DNA of 64,000 nt from Novosphingobium sp. KA1 (lineage in GTDB: Bacteria; Pseudomonadota; Alphaproteobacteria; Sphingomonadales; Sphingomonadaceae). Under the pieces are notes generated by a model that saw only the letters and a program-made list of their open reading frames with translations, ran no database searches and was not told the DNA's origin. Position numbers and translations under genes: made by a program. The stretch spans positions 1,054,001 through 1,118,000 of the forward strand of contig NZ_CP021248.1 in the NCBI RefSeq assembly GCF_017309955.1, read 5' to 3'. Shown here piece by piece: positions 8,603 to 19,248 of this stretch (the stretch's first letter is position 1; the number at the start of each line of letters is the position of its first letter).

Positions 8603-9479
8603 CCTGCAAGCGATCGCGCAGAAAATCGAGGAAGTCGAGTGCAAGCTGCGAGGGCGGGCGCGCCTCCAGATAGGCCGCGTGAATGGCATAGGGCTGGGGC
8701 GGGTCGAGCCTGCGCATCGCCATGCCGGGCGCCTGCATCGCCAGCGCCGTGTGCAGGTCGACAATGGTCATGCCGAGCCCCGCACGCGCCATGGCGGCCG
8801 CCACGAAAAACGTGCGCGAGGCGCCGACCGGATCGGTCTCGATCTCGCGGCGCGCCAGTTCGTCGGCCACGGCGCGCCCTTGCGGGCCGCTGTCGGCGGT
8901 GGAGATCAGCGCGCGCCCGGACAGGGCGGACAGCGGCAGCGGATCGAGCGCATCGGGCAGGTCGGCCTCGCGGAAGCAGGCGACCATCTCCCCCTCGCCG
9001 AGACGGGAACTAGCCAGCAGGGTATCGCGCGGCGGGGTATAGCAGATGACAACGTCGGTCTCGTGCGCGCGCAGCTTGGCGGCCATGTCGTCGTGGTGGA
9101 TCGTGTGCAGTTCGATCGAGACGCCGGGATGGCGCGCGAGATAACCCGCCAGCGCCTCGGGCAGCAGCTCCATGCCGAGCGCGGGCAGGGTGGACAGCCG
9201 CAAGGTGGTGCCCCGGCCATGGCGCATGTTGCGCGCGGTGTCGCGCATCTGGCGGACCTTCTCCTGGATGGCGTCGGCCTGCTCGTAGAGGGCATGGGCA
9301 TCGGCGGTCGGCACCAGGCGGCCGCGGGTGCGCCCGAACAGCGGGAAGCCGAGCACGCTTTCGGCATGGCGCAGCAGGCTGGTGACGGCGGGCTGCGATA
9401 CGTGCAGCAACCGCGCGGCGGCGCTGACCGAGCCGGTGGTGTAGACGGCGTGGAAGACTTCGATGTGGCGCAGGTTCAT
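8592..9479 (-). CDS. LysR-family regulator of the dgc operon
   Basis: This 295-residue LysR regulator has an N-terminal winged helix-turn-helix (MNLRHIEVFHAVYTTGSVSA through VSQPAVTSLLRHAE, residues 1-45) followed by a two-lobe effector-binding domain. The ATG at 9479 is chosen because the family always starts close to this sequence; the upstream open frame is only the complement of the iminopeptidase gene. It is transcribed towards dgcN and dgcA and probably controls them in response to a D-amino acid. It also stands divergent to pip across 153 bp. Confidence 0.88.
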   Translation of the reverse strand: MNLRHIEVFHAVYTTGSVSAAARLLHVSQPAVTSLLRHAESVLGFPLFGRTRGRLVPTADAHALYEQADAIQEKVRQMRDTARNMRHGRGTTLRLSTLPALGMELLPEALAGYLARHPGVSIELHTIHHDDMAAKLRAHETDVVICYTPPRDTLLASSRLGEGEMVACFREADLPDALDPLPLSALSGRALISTADSGPQGRAVADELARREIETDPVGASRTFFVAAAMARAGLGMTIVDLHTALAMQAPGMAMRRLDPPQPYAIHAAYLEARPPSQLALDFLDFLRDRLQVHK

Positions 9480-9563
9480 GCCGGGGGTTTGCCGGATCGG
9501 GGCAAGGTATGTCCAGTGGCAGGCTTTGGGTTGCCCGGGGACCTCCAGGTGTCGTTCTGGTAG

Positions 9564-11488
<1,925 letters not shown>

Positions 11489-11503
11489 GAGGTATCGATT
11501 CTG

Positions 11504-11521
11504 TTTGTGATAAACGACAAA
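11504..11521. promoter_or_regulatory. Candidate LysR site in divergent promoter
   Basis: TTTGT-N8-ACAAA is an inverted repeat in the 137-bp region between the NodD-like lysR and the monooxygenase operon. It is followed by an A/T-rich stretch that would suit a promoter. Position and symmetry fit a LysR-type binding site, but the motif is short. Confidence 0.35.
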
Positions 11522-11625
11522 AACAAAAAATTTGATCTGTAGCAAGGGCCGGCCCATCCCGAAGCCATGACAAGTCCGGGGACGCCGGGCGTGCGGCCCA
11601 CGCCGCGAGGGCGAGAGGAAGGCAG

Positions 11626-12741
11626 ATGAAGGACCTGAACGTGCTGGTTGTCGGCGGCGGCATTGGCGGGCTTTCCGCCGCGATCGCGCTGCGGCGGGCA
11701 GGGCACGGGGTGACGGTGATCGAGCGCGATCCCACCTGGTCGGTCTATGGGGTAGGCATCATCCAGCAATCGAACGTGGTGCGGGCGATGGACCAGCTTG
11801 GCGTTCTCGATGCCTTTCTGGATGCCGCCTGCGGGTTCGATGCAGTGGAGATCTATATTCCCGACGGCACCCGCGTGGCCCGTATCCCGACGCCGACGCT
11901 GGTCGAGGGCAAGCCGTCGAACGTGGGCATCGGCCGCCGCGCCTTGCAAGCGGTGCTGGGCGGCAGCGCCCGGGAACTCGGCGCAGAGATACGTCTCGGG
12001 CTTACGGTAGAGGTGCTGGAGCAGGATGAAACGGGTGTTACCGCCCGCTTCCCGGACGGCAGCGAGGGACGATACGACATCGTCGTTGGTGCCGACGGAG
12101 TCTATTCGCAGACCCGCCGCATGGTGCTGCCCGACGCGGAAAGCCCCGAATTCACCGGCCAGTCGGTCTGGCGCTACAACTTTCCGCGCGCCGAGGGGCT
12201 CGATGCCCTTCACGTCTATAACGGCCCGACCGGCGTTGGCCTCGTGCCGATGTCGGCCGAGACGATGTACATGTACGCGACCACGCCCGAGCCCGGAAAT
12301 CCGCGCTATCCGCAGGAGGGCCTCGCCGCGACGATGCGAAGCAAGCTGGCCGGAACCGCGCCCGCGATCCGCGAACTGGCCGAGGCGATCACCGAGGATG
12401 AAGGCGTCGTCTATCGTCCGCTGGAAGGCATGATGGTGCACGGGCCATGGCACAGCGGACGGGTGGTGCTGCTGGGCGATGCCGTCCACGCGACGACGCC
12501 GCATCTGGGGCAGGGCGCGGGCATGGCGATCGAGGATGCCCTCGTGCTGGCGGAGGAACTCTCCGCTTGTGACACGCCGGAACGGGCCTTCGAAGCCTAT
12601 CGCGCGCGTCGCTACGAACGCTGCCGCTACATCGTCGAGGCCTCGCTGGCGATCTGCCACGGCCAGATCGGCAAGGGCCCGCCGGTCGACAATCACAAGG
12701 CCACTGCCGAGATGTTCGCGGTGGTCAGCCAGCCAATTTGA
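11626..12741 (+). CDS. FAD-dependent aromatic monooxygenase
   Basis: This 371-residue class A flavoprotein monooxygenase has the FAD-binding GGGIGG motif near residue 10, the DG motif (VGADGVYS near 150) and the GD motif (LLGDAVHATTPHLGQGAG near 280). These enzymes use NAD(P)H and oxygen to hydroxylate phenolic rings. As the first gene of a six-gene operon that continues with an extradiol-type dioxygenase, it probably prepares a dihydroxy substrate for ring opening. The ribosome site GAGGAAGG is strong. The natural substrate is not evident; salicylate and hydroxybenzoate hydroxylases are only distant relatives. Confidence 0.88.
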   Translation: MKDLNVLVVGGGIGGLSAAIALRRAGHGVTVIERDPTWSVYGVGIIQQSNVVRAMDQLGVLDAFLDAACGFDAVEIYIPDGTRVARIPTPTLVEGKPSNVGIGRRALQAVLGGSARELGAEIRLGLTVEVLEQDETGVTARFPDGSEGRYDIVVGADGVYSQTRRMVLPDAESPEFTGQSVWRYNFPRAEGLDALHVYNGPTGVGLVPMSAETMYMYATTPEPGNPRYPQEGLAATMRSKLAGTAPAIRELAEAITEDEGVVYRPLEGMMVHGPWHSGRVVLLGDAVHATTPHLGQGAGMAIEDALVLAEELSACDTPERAFEAYRARRYERCRYIVEASLAICHGQIGKGPPVDNHKATAEMFAVVSQPI

Positions 12742-12766
12742 CATTTTGATTCAAGGAATTGCAGCC

Positions 12767-13669
12767 ATGAGCCGAGTGACCGAAATCCGCTATGTCGGAT
12801 ATGGCGTCGAGGATTTCGACGCCGAACGCGCCTTCTACACGCAGGACTGGGGATTGGAGGAAGTTGCCGCTTCCGAAGACTATGTGTGGTTCAAGACGCA
12901 GGGGCATGACGAGCATCATGTCGTCCGCCTGCACAAGTCCGCCGCCAACCATGTCGAAGTGATCGCCTTCGCCGCTGACAGCCGCGAGGATGTGGAGGCG
13001 CTCCACGGCAAGGTCGTCGCCGCGGGTTGCAAGGTGATCTTCGCGCCGCGCGACCTCGACGCGCCGGGCGGCGGTTATGGCTTCCGCTTTTTCAGCCCCG
13101 ATGGGCTGCCTTTCGAGATTTCGACGGGTGTCGAACGGCTCGGCAAACGCGACATGGCGCGCTGGGAAGGCGTGCCGGCGAAGATCAGCCACATCGTCAT
13201 GCACTCGCCCGATCATCAGGCGCTGGTGGCCTTCTTCACCGATGTGCTGGGCTTCAAGGTGAGCGACTGGCTGGGCGATTTCATGTGCTTCCTGCGCTGC
13301 AACGAGGCGCACCACCGCGTCGCCATCCTGCCCGGGCCGCCCTGCCTCAACCACGTGGCCTACGACATGCTCTCGGTGGACGACATGATGCGCGGCATCC
13401 ACCGGCTGAAGCAGCGCGGCACCGATCTGCGCTGGGGGCCGGGGCGCCACACGGCGGGCAACAACACCTTCAGCTACTTCACGACACCTGCCGGGTTCGC
13501 GGTCGAATATACCTCGGAACTGGAAGAGGTCGATTTCGAGACGCATGAGCACAAGGTTCACATTCCCGGCCCGCAGGTCATGGACCAGTGGGGCATCGGT
13601 GTCGGCGGCCCGCAGACGATGCCGCATCCCGCGCCCGACGCGCGGCTGTTCCAGCCGGCAGACGCATGA
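12767..13669 (+). CDS. VOC-family extradiol dioxygenase
   Basis: This 300-residue protein has two vicinal-oxygen-chelate modules (about 5-120 and 140-265). The second carries likely iron ligands: His in KISHIVMHS, His in CLNHVAYD and Glu in FAVEYTSE. This is the arrangement of two-domain type I extradiol dioxygenases such as BphC, which cleave catechols next to the hydroxyl groups. It is 25 bp after the monooxygenase and its stop overlaps the next start in ATGA. Ring cleavage of the hydroxylated product is the expected role. A non-oxygenase VOC function cannot be excluded. Confidence 0.82.
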   Translation: MSRVTEIRYVGYGVEDFDAERAFYTQDWGLEEVAASEDYVWFKTQGHDEHHVVRLHKSAANHVEVIAFAADSREDVEALHGKVVAAGCKVIFAPRDLDAPGGGYGFRFFSPDGLPFEISTGVERLGKRDMARWEGVPAKISHIVMHSPDHQALVAFFTDVLGFKVSDWLGDFMCFLRCNEAHHRVAILPGPPCLNHVAYDMLSVDDMMRGIHRLKQRGTDLRWGPGRHTAGNNTFSYFTTPAGFAVEYTSELEEVDFETHEHKVHIPGPQVMDQWGIGVGGPQTMPHPAPDARLFQPADA

Positions 13670-14118
13670 TGCGGCGCGGGCTTCGGATCGCGGCACTGGC
13701 GGCCTGTGCCCTTGCGCTGGTTTCGGCGCGCGGGCCGGACAGTCTGACCGAGCGTAATCGCGCGATCGTGACCGATTTCGCCCGCCTGTTCTACACGGAG
13801 CGCAACGTGCGCGCGGCGTTCGAGCGCTATGTCGCGGAGGACTATGTCCAGCACAACCCGGCCATCCTTGACGGGCGGGAAGCGGCGATCGCCATGCTGG
13901 AGCCTAAGTTCTCCGCGCCGGGCGCCTCGTTCGATGTGAAGCGTATCCTCGTCGATGGCGACATGGCGATGATCCACCTCCACGGCCGCCCTTCGCCGGA
14001 TAATCCCGGCGGCGCGGTGGCCGATATCTACCGCCTGAAGGACGGCCGGATCGTCGAGCACTGGGACGTGCTGCAGCCGATCCAGAGGCAGACCGTCAAT
14101 CCGCACCCCTATTTCTGA
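13666..14118 (+). CDS. SnoaL-like protein with signal peptide
   Basis: This 150-residue protein opens with a hydrophobic signal-like stretch (about 1-24). A SnoaL/NTF2-like cone domain follows (VTDFARLFYTERN, DYVQHNPAILDGREA, DIYRLKDGRIVEHWDVLQPI). The ATG at 13666 overlaps the dioxygenase stop. Related proteins in catabolic operons are small isomerases, dehydratases or of unknown function. Export would be unusual for an enzyme of an intracellular pathway, so the predicted signal peptide deserves attention. Its reaction is not predicted. Confidence 0.78.
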   Translation: MMRRGLRIAALAACALALVSARGPDSLTERNRAIVTDFARLFYTERNVRAAFERYVAEDYVQHNPAILDGREAAIAMLEPKFSAPGASFDVKRILVDGDMAMIHLHGRPSPDNPGGAVADIYRLKDGRIVEHWDVLQPIQRQTVNPHPYF

Positions 14119-14133
14119 TTACAGGAGCCCCCA

Positions 14134-15291
14134 TTGGCCCTCTTCGAATACTTTCCGAACTACATCTGGAACCTCTCGGTCGCGATCGCGATGGAATCGG
14201 GCGCGCAGCTCGGCGAGATCATCGACATGTGCCAGCCGATCCGCGACGCGGCGGCGAACGGTGCCGATGCGGGCACGCCGCAGTTCATGAAGGCCTGGGC
14301 GGCGATGGGCGACAAGCTGCTGCAGCTTGCCGCCGAGGATGAGGCGAAGGGCCGTACATTCTCTGCCTCCAACAAGCTGGAGCGGGCCTCGCTCTATCTC
14401 ATCACGGCAGAGCGCATGCAGGGCCACGGCCATCCCGGCCGCCAGGAGACTTACGCGAAGGCGCGCGAGGCTTTCGATCGCTCGACGGTGCTGGGCAAAC
14501 TCAACCGCGAGCGCGTGGAAATTCCGCTGGAAATCGGCACGATGCCGGCACTGTTCACGCGCGCACCGGGAGAGGGGCACAAGCCCGTGGTGGTGTTCTG
14601 CAACGGCCTCGATAGCTGCAAGGAACTGCTCTACTGGACCCGTCTGCCGCAGGAACTGGCACGCCGGGGGATCTCCACGCTCTGCGTCGATCAGCCCGGT
14701 TCGGGCGAGGCGCTGCGCCTGCAGGGCCTACCGGTCGATCCCCATTCGGAAAGCTGGGCAAGCAAGGCGGTGGACTGGCTGGAGCAGCAGCCGGAAGTCG
14801 ATCCCGCGCGCATCGGCATGACCGGCATCTCGCTCGGCGGTCATTTCGCGCCGCGTGCGGTTGCCTATGAGCCCCGCTTTGCCTCGGGCGCGGTCTGGGG
14901 GGCCAACCACAACTGGCGCGAAGTGCAGGACAAGCGGATGGCGCGTGAGGGCGAGAACCCGGTGCCGCACTACTGGGCGCACGTTCACTGGGCCTTTGGC
15001 GCCAAGGATCAGGACGATTTCCTCGCCAGGTCCGAAGCGATGAACCTCAACGGCCACATGGATTCCATCCGCGTGCCGTTCCTCGTCACCCATGGCGCCA
15101 AGGATCGCCAGATCAGCGCGGGCTATGCAGAGGATCTCTACGACCAACTCGTGAACTCGCCGCGCCGCGAGAAGGTGATCTTCACTGACCGCGAAGGCGG
15201 CGTGGAGCATGTCGGCGCCGACAACATGGCATATGGGCGCGACCTGATTTCCGACTGGTTCGCCGAGACGCTCGGAGGAGAAACCGCATGA
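14134..15291 (+). CDS. Alpha/beta hydrolase, C-C hydrolase-like
   Basis: This 385-residue hydrolase has a helical N-terminal region of about 130 residues before the catalytic domain. It shows the nucleophile motif GISLGG (Ser near 233), an acid in HGAKDRQI and a histidine in GGVEHVG. Long-N-terminus enzymes of this type include the FrsA-like family and 2,6-dihydroxypseudooxynicotine hydrolase, which breaks a carbon-carbon bond. In this operon it would suit hydrolysis of the ring-cleavage product. The start is TTG 14134, supported by AGGAG six bases upstream. The stop overlaps the next ATG by 4 bp. Confidence 0.82.
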   Translation: MALFEYFPNYIWNLSVAIAMESGAQLGEIIDMCQPIRDAAANGADAGTPQFMKAWAAMGDKLLQLAAEDEAKGRTFSASNKLERASLYLITAERMQGHGHPGRQETYAKAREAFDRSTVLGKLNRERVEIPLEIGTMPALFTRAPGEGHKPVVVFCNGLDSCKELLYWTRLPQELARRGISTLCVDQPGSGEALRLQGLPVDPHSESWASKAVDWLEQQPEVDPARIGMTGISLGGHFAPRAVAYEPRFASGAVWGANHNWREVQDKRMAREGENPVPHYWAHVHWAFGAKDQDDFLARSEAMNLNGHMDSIRVPFLVTHGAKDRQISAGYAEDLYDQLVNSPRREKVIFTDREGGVEHVGADNMAYGRDLISDWFAETLGGETA

Positions 15292-16079
15292 CCCGCCGCT
15301 TCGTCGATCTCTCGATCTCGCTCTGCAACGACGTGGTCAGCGATCCGCCGTTCCTGAAGCCCGAGATCACCTATCAGACCCACATGGATACGGCGGGCGA
15401 ACTGGACATGTTCTTCCCCGGCGTCACGGCGGAAGACACGCCGGATGGCGCCGGCTTCGCGGCATCGGAATGGGTGAAGTTGACGACGCACAGCGGCACG
15501 CATCTGGACGCGCCGTACCACTTTCACCCCACCATGAACGGCAGGGATGGGGAGCCGGAGCGCTCGATCACTATCGACGAAGTACCGCTGGAATGGTGCT
15601 TCCAGCCGGGCGTGAAGCTGGATTTCCGGCACTTCCCTGATGGCTACGTCGTGACCGCCAAGGACGTGGAGGACGAACTCGCCCGTATCGGGCATGAGCT
15701 GCAACCGCTCGATATCGTCCTCGTCAACACCGCTGCCGGCGAGGCTCTGGGCGAGCCGAACTACGTCAACCGTGGCTGCGGCATGGGTTATGACGCAACG
15801 ATGTACCTGACGGAGCGCGGCGTGCGCGTTACCGGCACCGATGCGTGGTCCTGGGACGCACCGTTCAGCTACACCGCGGAAAAGGTCAAGGAAACCGGCG
15901 ATACCTCGCTGATCTGGGAAGGCCACAAGGCGGGCCGCGACATCGGCTATTGCCACCTTGAAAAGCTGCACAATCTGGAAGTGCTGCCAGGCAACGGCTT
16001 CACGGTCTCGTGTTTCCCGCACAAGATCAAGGGTGCCTCGGCAGGCTGGACCCGAGCCGTCGCGATCTTCGAGGACTGA
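15288..16079 (+). CDS. Cyclase family protein (kynurenine formamidase-like)
   Basis: This 263-residue metal-dependent hydrolase of the cyclase family carries the signature HSGTHLDAPYHF near residue 70, whose histidines and aspartate bind zinc or manganese. Relatives include KynB-type formamidases and isatin hydrolase, which open amide or lactam bonds. Its place between a C-C hydrolase and an FAH-family enzyme suggests hydrolysis of a cyclic or lactone intermediate. It overlaps the preceding gene by 4 bp and precedes the next by 2 bp, so translation is coupled. Confidence 0.85.
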   Translation: MTRRFVDLSISLCNDVVSDPPFLKPEITYQTHMDTAGELDMFFPGVTAEDTPDGAGFAASEWVKLTTHSGTHLDAPYHFHPTMNGRDGEPERSITIDEVPLEWCFQPGVKLDFRHFPDGYVVTAKDVEDELARIGHELQPLDIVLVNTAAGEALGEPNYVNRGCGMGYDATMYLTERGVRVTGTDAWSWDAPFSYTAEKVKETGDTSLIWEGHKAGRDIGYCHLEKLHNLEVLPGNGFTVSCFPHKIKGASAGWTRAVAIFED

Positions 16080-16081
16080 CC

Positions 16082-17038
16082 GTGCGCCTTGCAACGCTGG
16101 AGAACGGCCGTCCGGACGGTGAACTTGTCGTCGTTTCGGCGGACGGCGCCCGCTATCTGGCTACGGCGGGATTGAGCCTGCTTTCGGCCATGGAGGGCTG
16201 GCAGGCCGCCCAGCCCGACCTGCTGCGGCTGGCTGCGCTGCTGGAGGCAGGCGGCGGCGGGCGGCTCGATCCTGCGCGTCTTCGCGCGCCGATGCCGCGG
16301 TCCTGGCAATGGCTGGATGGATCGGCCTTCGGCACCCACGGCGAACTCATGCAGATCGCGTTCGGGCTGCCGCCGGTCGATACCGACAGGCCGTTGATGT
16401 ATCAGGGCATTTCGGATCGCTTCTATGGCCCCAGCGAACCGGTGCCGTTTGCCGATCCGGCCCACGGCATCGATTTCGAGGGCGAGTTCGGGGTGATCGT
16501 CGACCATGTGCCGATGGGGACCAGCGCGGATGAGGCTCTGGGGCACATCACGCTGGTGGTACAGATCAACGACTGGTCCCTACGCGCCATCGCGCCGATC
16601 GAGATGAAGACCGGGTTCGGCTGGATACAGGCCAAGCCACCCTGCTCGATGGCGCCTTTCGCGGTCACGCCCGATGCCCTGGGCACGGCGTGGCGTGAAG
16701 GGCGGGTCTGCATGGATCTGCTCGTCGATCTTGATGGCAAGCGGTTCGGCGCGGCGAACGGCGCGGCGATGGATTTCGGATTTCATGAACTCGTGGCCCA
16801 CGCCGCGCTGACGCGCGATGTGGTAGCGGGCACGGTGATCGGTTCGGGCACGGTTTCGAATGCCAACTATGCCGAAGTCGGCTCCAGTTGCATTTCCGAA
16901 GTGCGCGCGATCGAGATCATCCGCGACGGCAAGCCGTCAACGCCGTTCATGACATATGGCGATACCGTTCGCATGGAAGCGCGTCTGCCCGACGGGACGG
17001 CCCCGTTCGGCGTGATCGAGCAGAAGGTTTGCCGCTAG
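16082..17038 (+). CDS. Fumarylacetoacetate hydrolase family enzyme
   Basis: This 318-residue protein of the FAH family has a small N-terminal domain (1-85) and a C-terminal catalytic domain. Metal-binding glutamates are seen in DFEGEFGVIVD near residue 140. Such enzymes cleave beta-diketones or hydrate and decarboxylate the short acids left after meta-cleavage. It starts at GTG 16082, two bases after the previous stop, and closes the six-gene operon. It would release small central-metabolism acids; the exact reaction is open. Confidence 0.85.
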   Translation: MRLATLENGRPDGELVVVSADGARYLATAGLSLLSAMEGWQAAQPDLLRLAALLEAGGGGRLDPARLRAPMPRSWQWLDGSAFGTHGELMQIAFGLPPVDTDRPLMYQGISDRFYGPSEPVPFADPAHGIDFEGEFGVIVDHVPMGTSADEALGHITLVVQINDWSLRAIAPIEMKTGFGWIQAKPPCSMAPFAVTPDALGTAWREGRVCMDLLVDLDGKRFGAANGAAMDFGFHELVAHAALTRDVVAGTVIGSGTVSNANYAEVGSSCISEVRAIEIIRDGKPSTPFMTYGDTVRMEARLPDGTAPFGVIEQKVCR

Positions 17039-17045
17039 CCGGCCT

Positions 17046-17948
17046 TCAGGCTGCAAGCTGCCGCACCACATCGCCGATCAGGGATCGCAGCCAGCGATGG
17101 GCCGGATCGTGGCGATAGCGGACGTGCCAGGCGATTTCGACCGGGAACTGCCCAAGATCCACCGGGGCGGGAAGGACCTTCAGCCGCGGATCGTGGCGCA
17201 GCCGATTGCAGATCAGGCGCGGCAGCGTGGTGCAATAGTCGGTCACCGCGACCATTTCCGCCACTGCGAAGAAATTGGTCACCGAGATCGCCACATCGCG
17301 CTTGAGTTGCTGCTGTGCGAGCGCCTGGAACACCCCCGCGCGGATCCTTCCGGGCGGCATCACGTTGACGTGGCGCAGGTGTTCGAACTGATCGCGCGTG
17401 ATGGCCTCGCCAACCTCGGGATGACCGGCGCGCACGACGCATTCAAGGCTCTCGTCCATGAGATGCTGGACGACAAGATTGTCCGGCGGATCGACGATGC
17501 GGCCAAGTACCATCGCGGTCGTCCCGGAAATGACGCCGGTCTCGCTCAGGTCGTTGCCGTAGGGCGTCAGGCGCAGTCTTATGCCGGGGGCAACGTGTGC
17601 CAGACGCGCGACGATGGCCGGCACCAGTACGAACTCGACATAGCCGTTGGGCGCGATCGTGAAGAGCCGTTCCGCATGCGCCGGATCGAAGTCCTGCTGG
17701 CCGAGCACGGCGTCGTCCAGACGGGCAAGGGCGTCCGCTATCGCAGGGGCCAGTTCCAGCGCCACGGGCGTCGGCTGGATGCCGTAGCGTTCGCGGATGA
17801 ACAACTGGTCCTGCAGCATGGTCCGCAGTCGCGCGAGGGCGTTCGACAGCGCGGGCTGGGTCATTCCGAGCCGCTCGGCCGCGCGGGTCACGCTCCGTTC
17901 GTCCATCAAGGCGACAAAGATCGGCAGCAGATTGAGGTCGTAGCGCAT
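17046..17948 (-). CDS. LysR-family regulator
   Basis: This 300-residue LysR regulator has its helix-turn-helix near the N-terminus (VTRAAERLGMTQPALSNALAR, about residues 20-40). It begins MRYDLNLLPIFVALMDE, again the NodD-like type of start. It converges on the ring-cleavage operon, 7 bp from its end, and is divergent from the DJ-1/PfpI gene. A palindrome touches its start codon. It may control the DJ-1/ABM pair, or the operon as a second regulator. Confidence 0.88.
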   Translation of the reverse strand: MRYDLNLLPIFVALMDERSVTRAAERLGMTQPALSNALARLRTMLQDQLFIRERYGIQPTPVALELAPAIADALARLDDAVLGQQDFDPAHAERLFTIAPNGYVEFVLVPAIVARLAHVAPGIRLRLTPYGNDLSETGVISGTTAMVLGRIVDPPDNLVVQHLMDESLECVVRAGHPEVGEAITRDQFEHLRHVNVMPPGRIRAGVFQALAQQQLKRDVAISVTNFFAVAEMVAVTDYCTTLPRLICNRLRHDPRLKVLPAPVDLGQFPVEIAWHVRYRHDPAHRWLRSLIGDVVRQLAA

Positions 17949-17976
17949 TTAGACATATGCTCATAGATATATCTAA
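17949..17976. promoter_or_regulatory. LysR-type operator next to lysR start
   Basis: TTAGA-N-ATAT-N8-ATAT-N-TCTAA is a 28-bp inverted repeat directly upstream of the LysR start codon, in the 121-bp divergent region before the DJ-1 gene. This position is typical of an autoregulatory LysR site that also activates the divergent gene. Confidence 0.5.
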
Positions 17977-18069
17977 AATCCAAGAAATAAAGTTCTGAAA
18001 TGATCTCGGGAAGGCCATCTTGCGGGCATCGGCGGATCGCCCGCCAATTGCGAATTTTCGGAGGTTAAG

Positions 18070-18861
18070 ATGACCAAGGGTAAGGTTCTCGTTCTCGGCT
18101 CCAACGCCACGCGGATCGAAGTGCAGGGTGGCTACGCCGACATCGGCCAGTATCTCAACGAAACCGTCGTGCCGGTCATGGCTCTGATCGCTGCCGGCTA
18201 CGAAATCGTCTTGGCAACGCCGGACGGCGGCAAGCCGACCATCGACCCGGTTTCGGATTCGCCAATGCATTTCGGTGATGACGTGGCCGCCCATGAGCGG
18301 GCCAGGGCGTTCTACGAGCGCGATCCCTCGATGAACGCGGTCCTCAGCCTGGGCGCGGTGATCGAGCAGGGGCTCGACCAGTTTGCGGGACTTTTTGTGC
18401 CGGGCGGGCATGCTCCGGTCGTCGATCTCATGCAGGATGCCGATGCCGGTGCGATCCTGCGTCATTTCCATGCTGCTTCCAAGCCGACCGCGCTGCTCTG
18501 CCACGGTCCGATCGCGCTGATCGCGGCGATGGCGCAGGCCCCTGCATTCCGTGCGGCGCTGATTGCCGGCGATGAGGCCGGTGCCCGAAAGCTGGCGGGG
18601 GACTGGCCTTACGCGGGCTACCGGATGACGATATTCTCGGCTTCGGAAGAGGCTTTTGTCGAGGAGCATGTCTTCAAGGCGAAGATGCATTTCGAGATGC
18701 CGCAGGCGCTCGGCATCGCGGGCGGTAGCGTGATCGTCACCCCGGTCGACTTCGCACCCCATGTCGTCACCGATCGTGAACTCATCACCGGTCAGAACCC
18801 GGGTTCGGACCGCGGCGTCGCCAAGGCCTTGATCGAGGCTCTCGACCGCGCGAATGCATGA
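18070..18861 (+). CDS. DJ-1/PfpI family protein
   Basis: This 263-residue protein of the class I glutamine amidotransferase-like fold has the nucleophilic elbow ALLCHGP (Cys near 143) and FVPGGH with the upstream glycine-rich loop. It resembles larger DJ-1/PfpI members of the Hsp31 type, which act as glyoxalases, deglycases or chaperones. It is divergent from a LysR gene across a palindromic site and is followed at 90 bp by an ABM monooxygenase. The pair probably handles a reactive carbonyl or quinone by-product. That is inference from the families. Confidence 0.85.
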   Translation: MTKGKVLVLGSNATRIEVQGGYADIGQYLNETVVPVMALIAAGYEIVLATPDGGKPTIDPVSDSPMHFGDDVAAHERARAFYERDPSMNAVLSLGAVIEQGLDQFAGLFVPGGHAPVVDLMQDADAGAILRHFHAASKPTALLCHGPIALIAAMAQAPAFRAALIAGDEAGARKLAGDWPYAGYRMTIFSASEEAFVEEHVFKAKMHFEMPQALGIAGGSVIVTPVDFAPHVVTDRELITGQNPGSDRGVAKALIEALDRANA

Positions 18862-18951
18862 ACCAGCGGATGACCGGCGGGACGCTTCGCCAGCGCTTCG
18901 CCGGTCATCCGGACGGGCCAGCCGGGCTGGCGGGCAGCAAGGACAGGAACG

Positions 18952-19248
18952 ATGACCGATACCGTGAAAATCATGGCAATTCTCACCGCCCGGCCGGGCA
19001 GGCTGGCCGACCTGCGGGCCTTGCTAGGCGGCATGGTCGCGGCCAGCCGCGACGAACCGGGCAATCTGCGTTATGACCTTTGGGTGGACCAGACCACGCC
19101 TGAACGCTTTGTGCTGGACGAGCTCTATGTGGATCGCGCGGCGGTGGAGGCCCATCGGGCGAGCGCGCACTTCCAGAATTATCTGGCCCGGATCAACGCG
19201 CTTGCGGATCGCAGCGCCCTGACGCTCGATCCGGTTGCGGTTGCCTGA
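18952..19248 (+). CDS. ABM-domain quinol monooxygenase-like protein
   Basis: This 98-residue protein has one antibiotic-biosynthesis-monooxygenase domain: KIMAILTARPGR at the start, NLRYDLWVDQTTPERFVLDELY in the middle and HFQNYL near the end. Such dimeric ferredoxin-fold proteins include YgiN-like quinol monooxygenases, which need no cofactor. It follows the DJ-1/PfpI gene and is probably in the same transcript. A role in quinone or hydroxyaromatic detoxification is plausible but untested. Confidence 0.85.
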   Translation: MTDTVKIMAILTARPGRLADLRALLGGMVAASRDEPGNLRYDLWVDQTTPERFVLDELYVDRAAVEAHRASAHFQNYLARINALADRSALTLDPVAVA

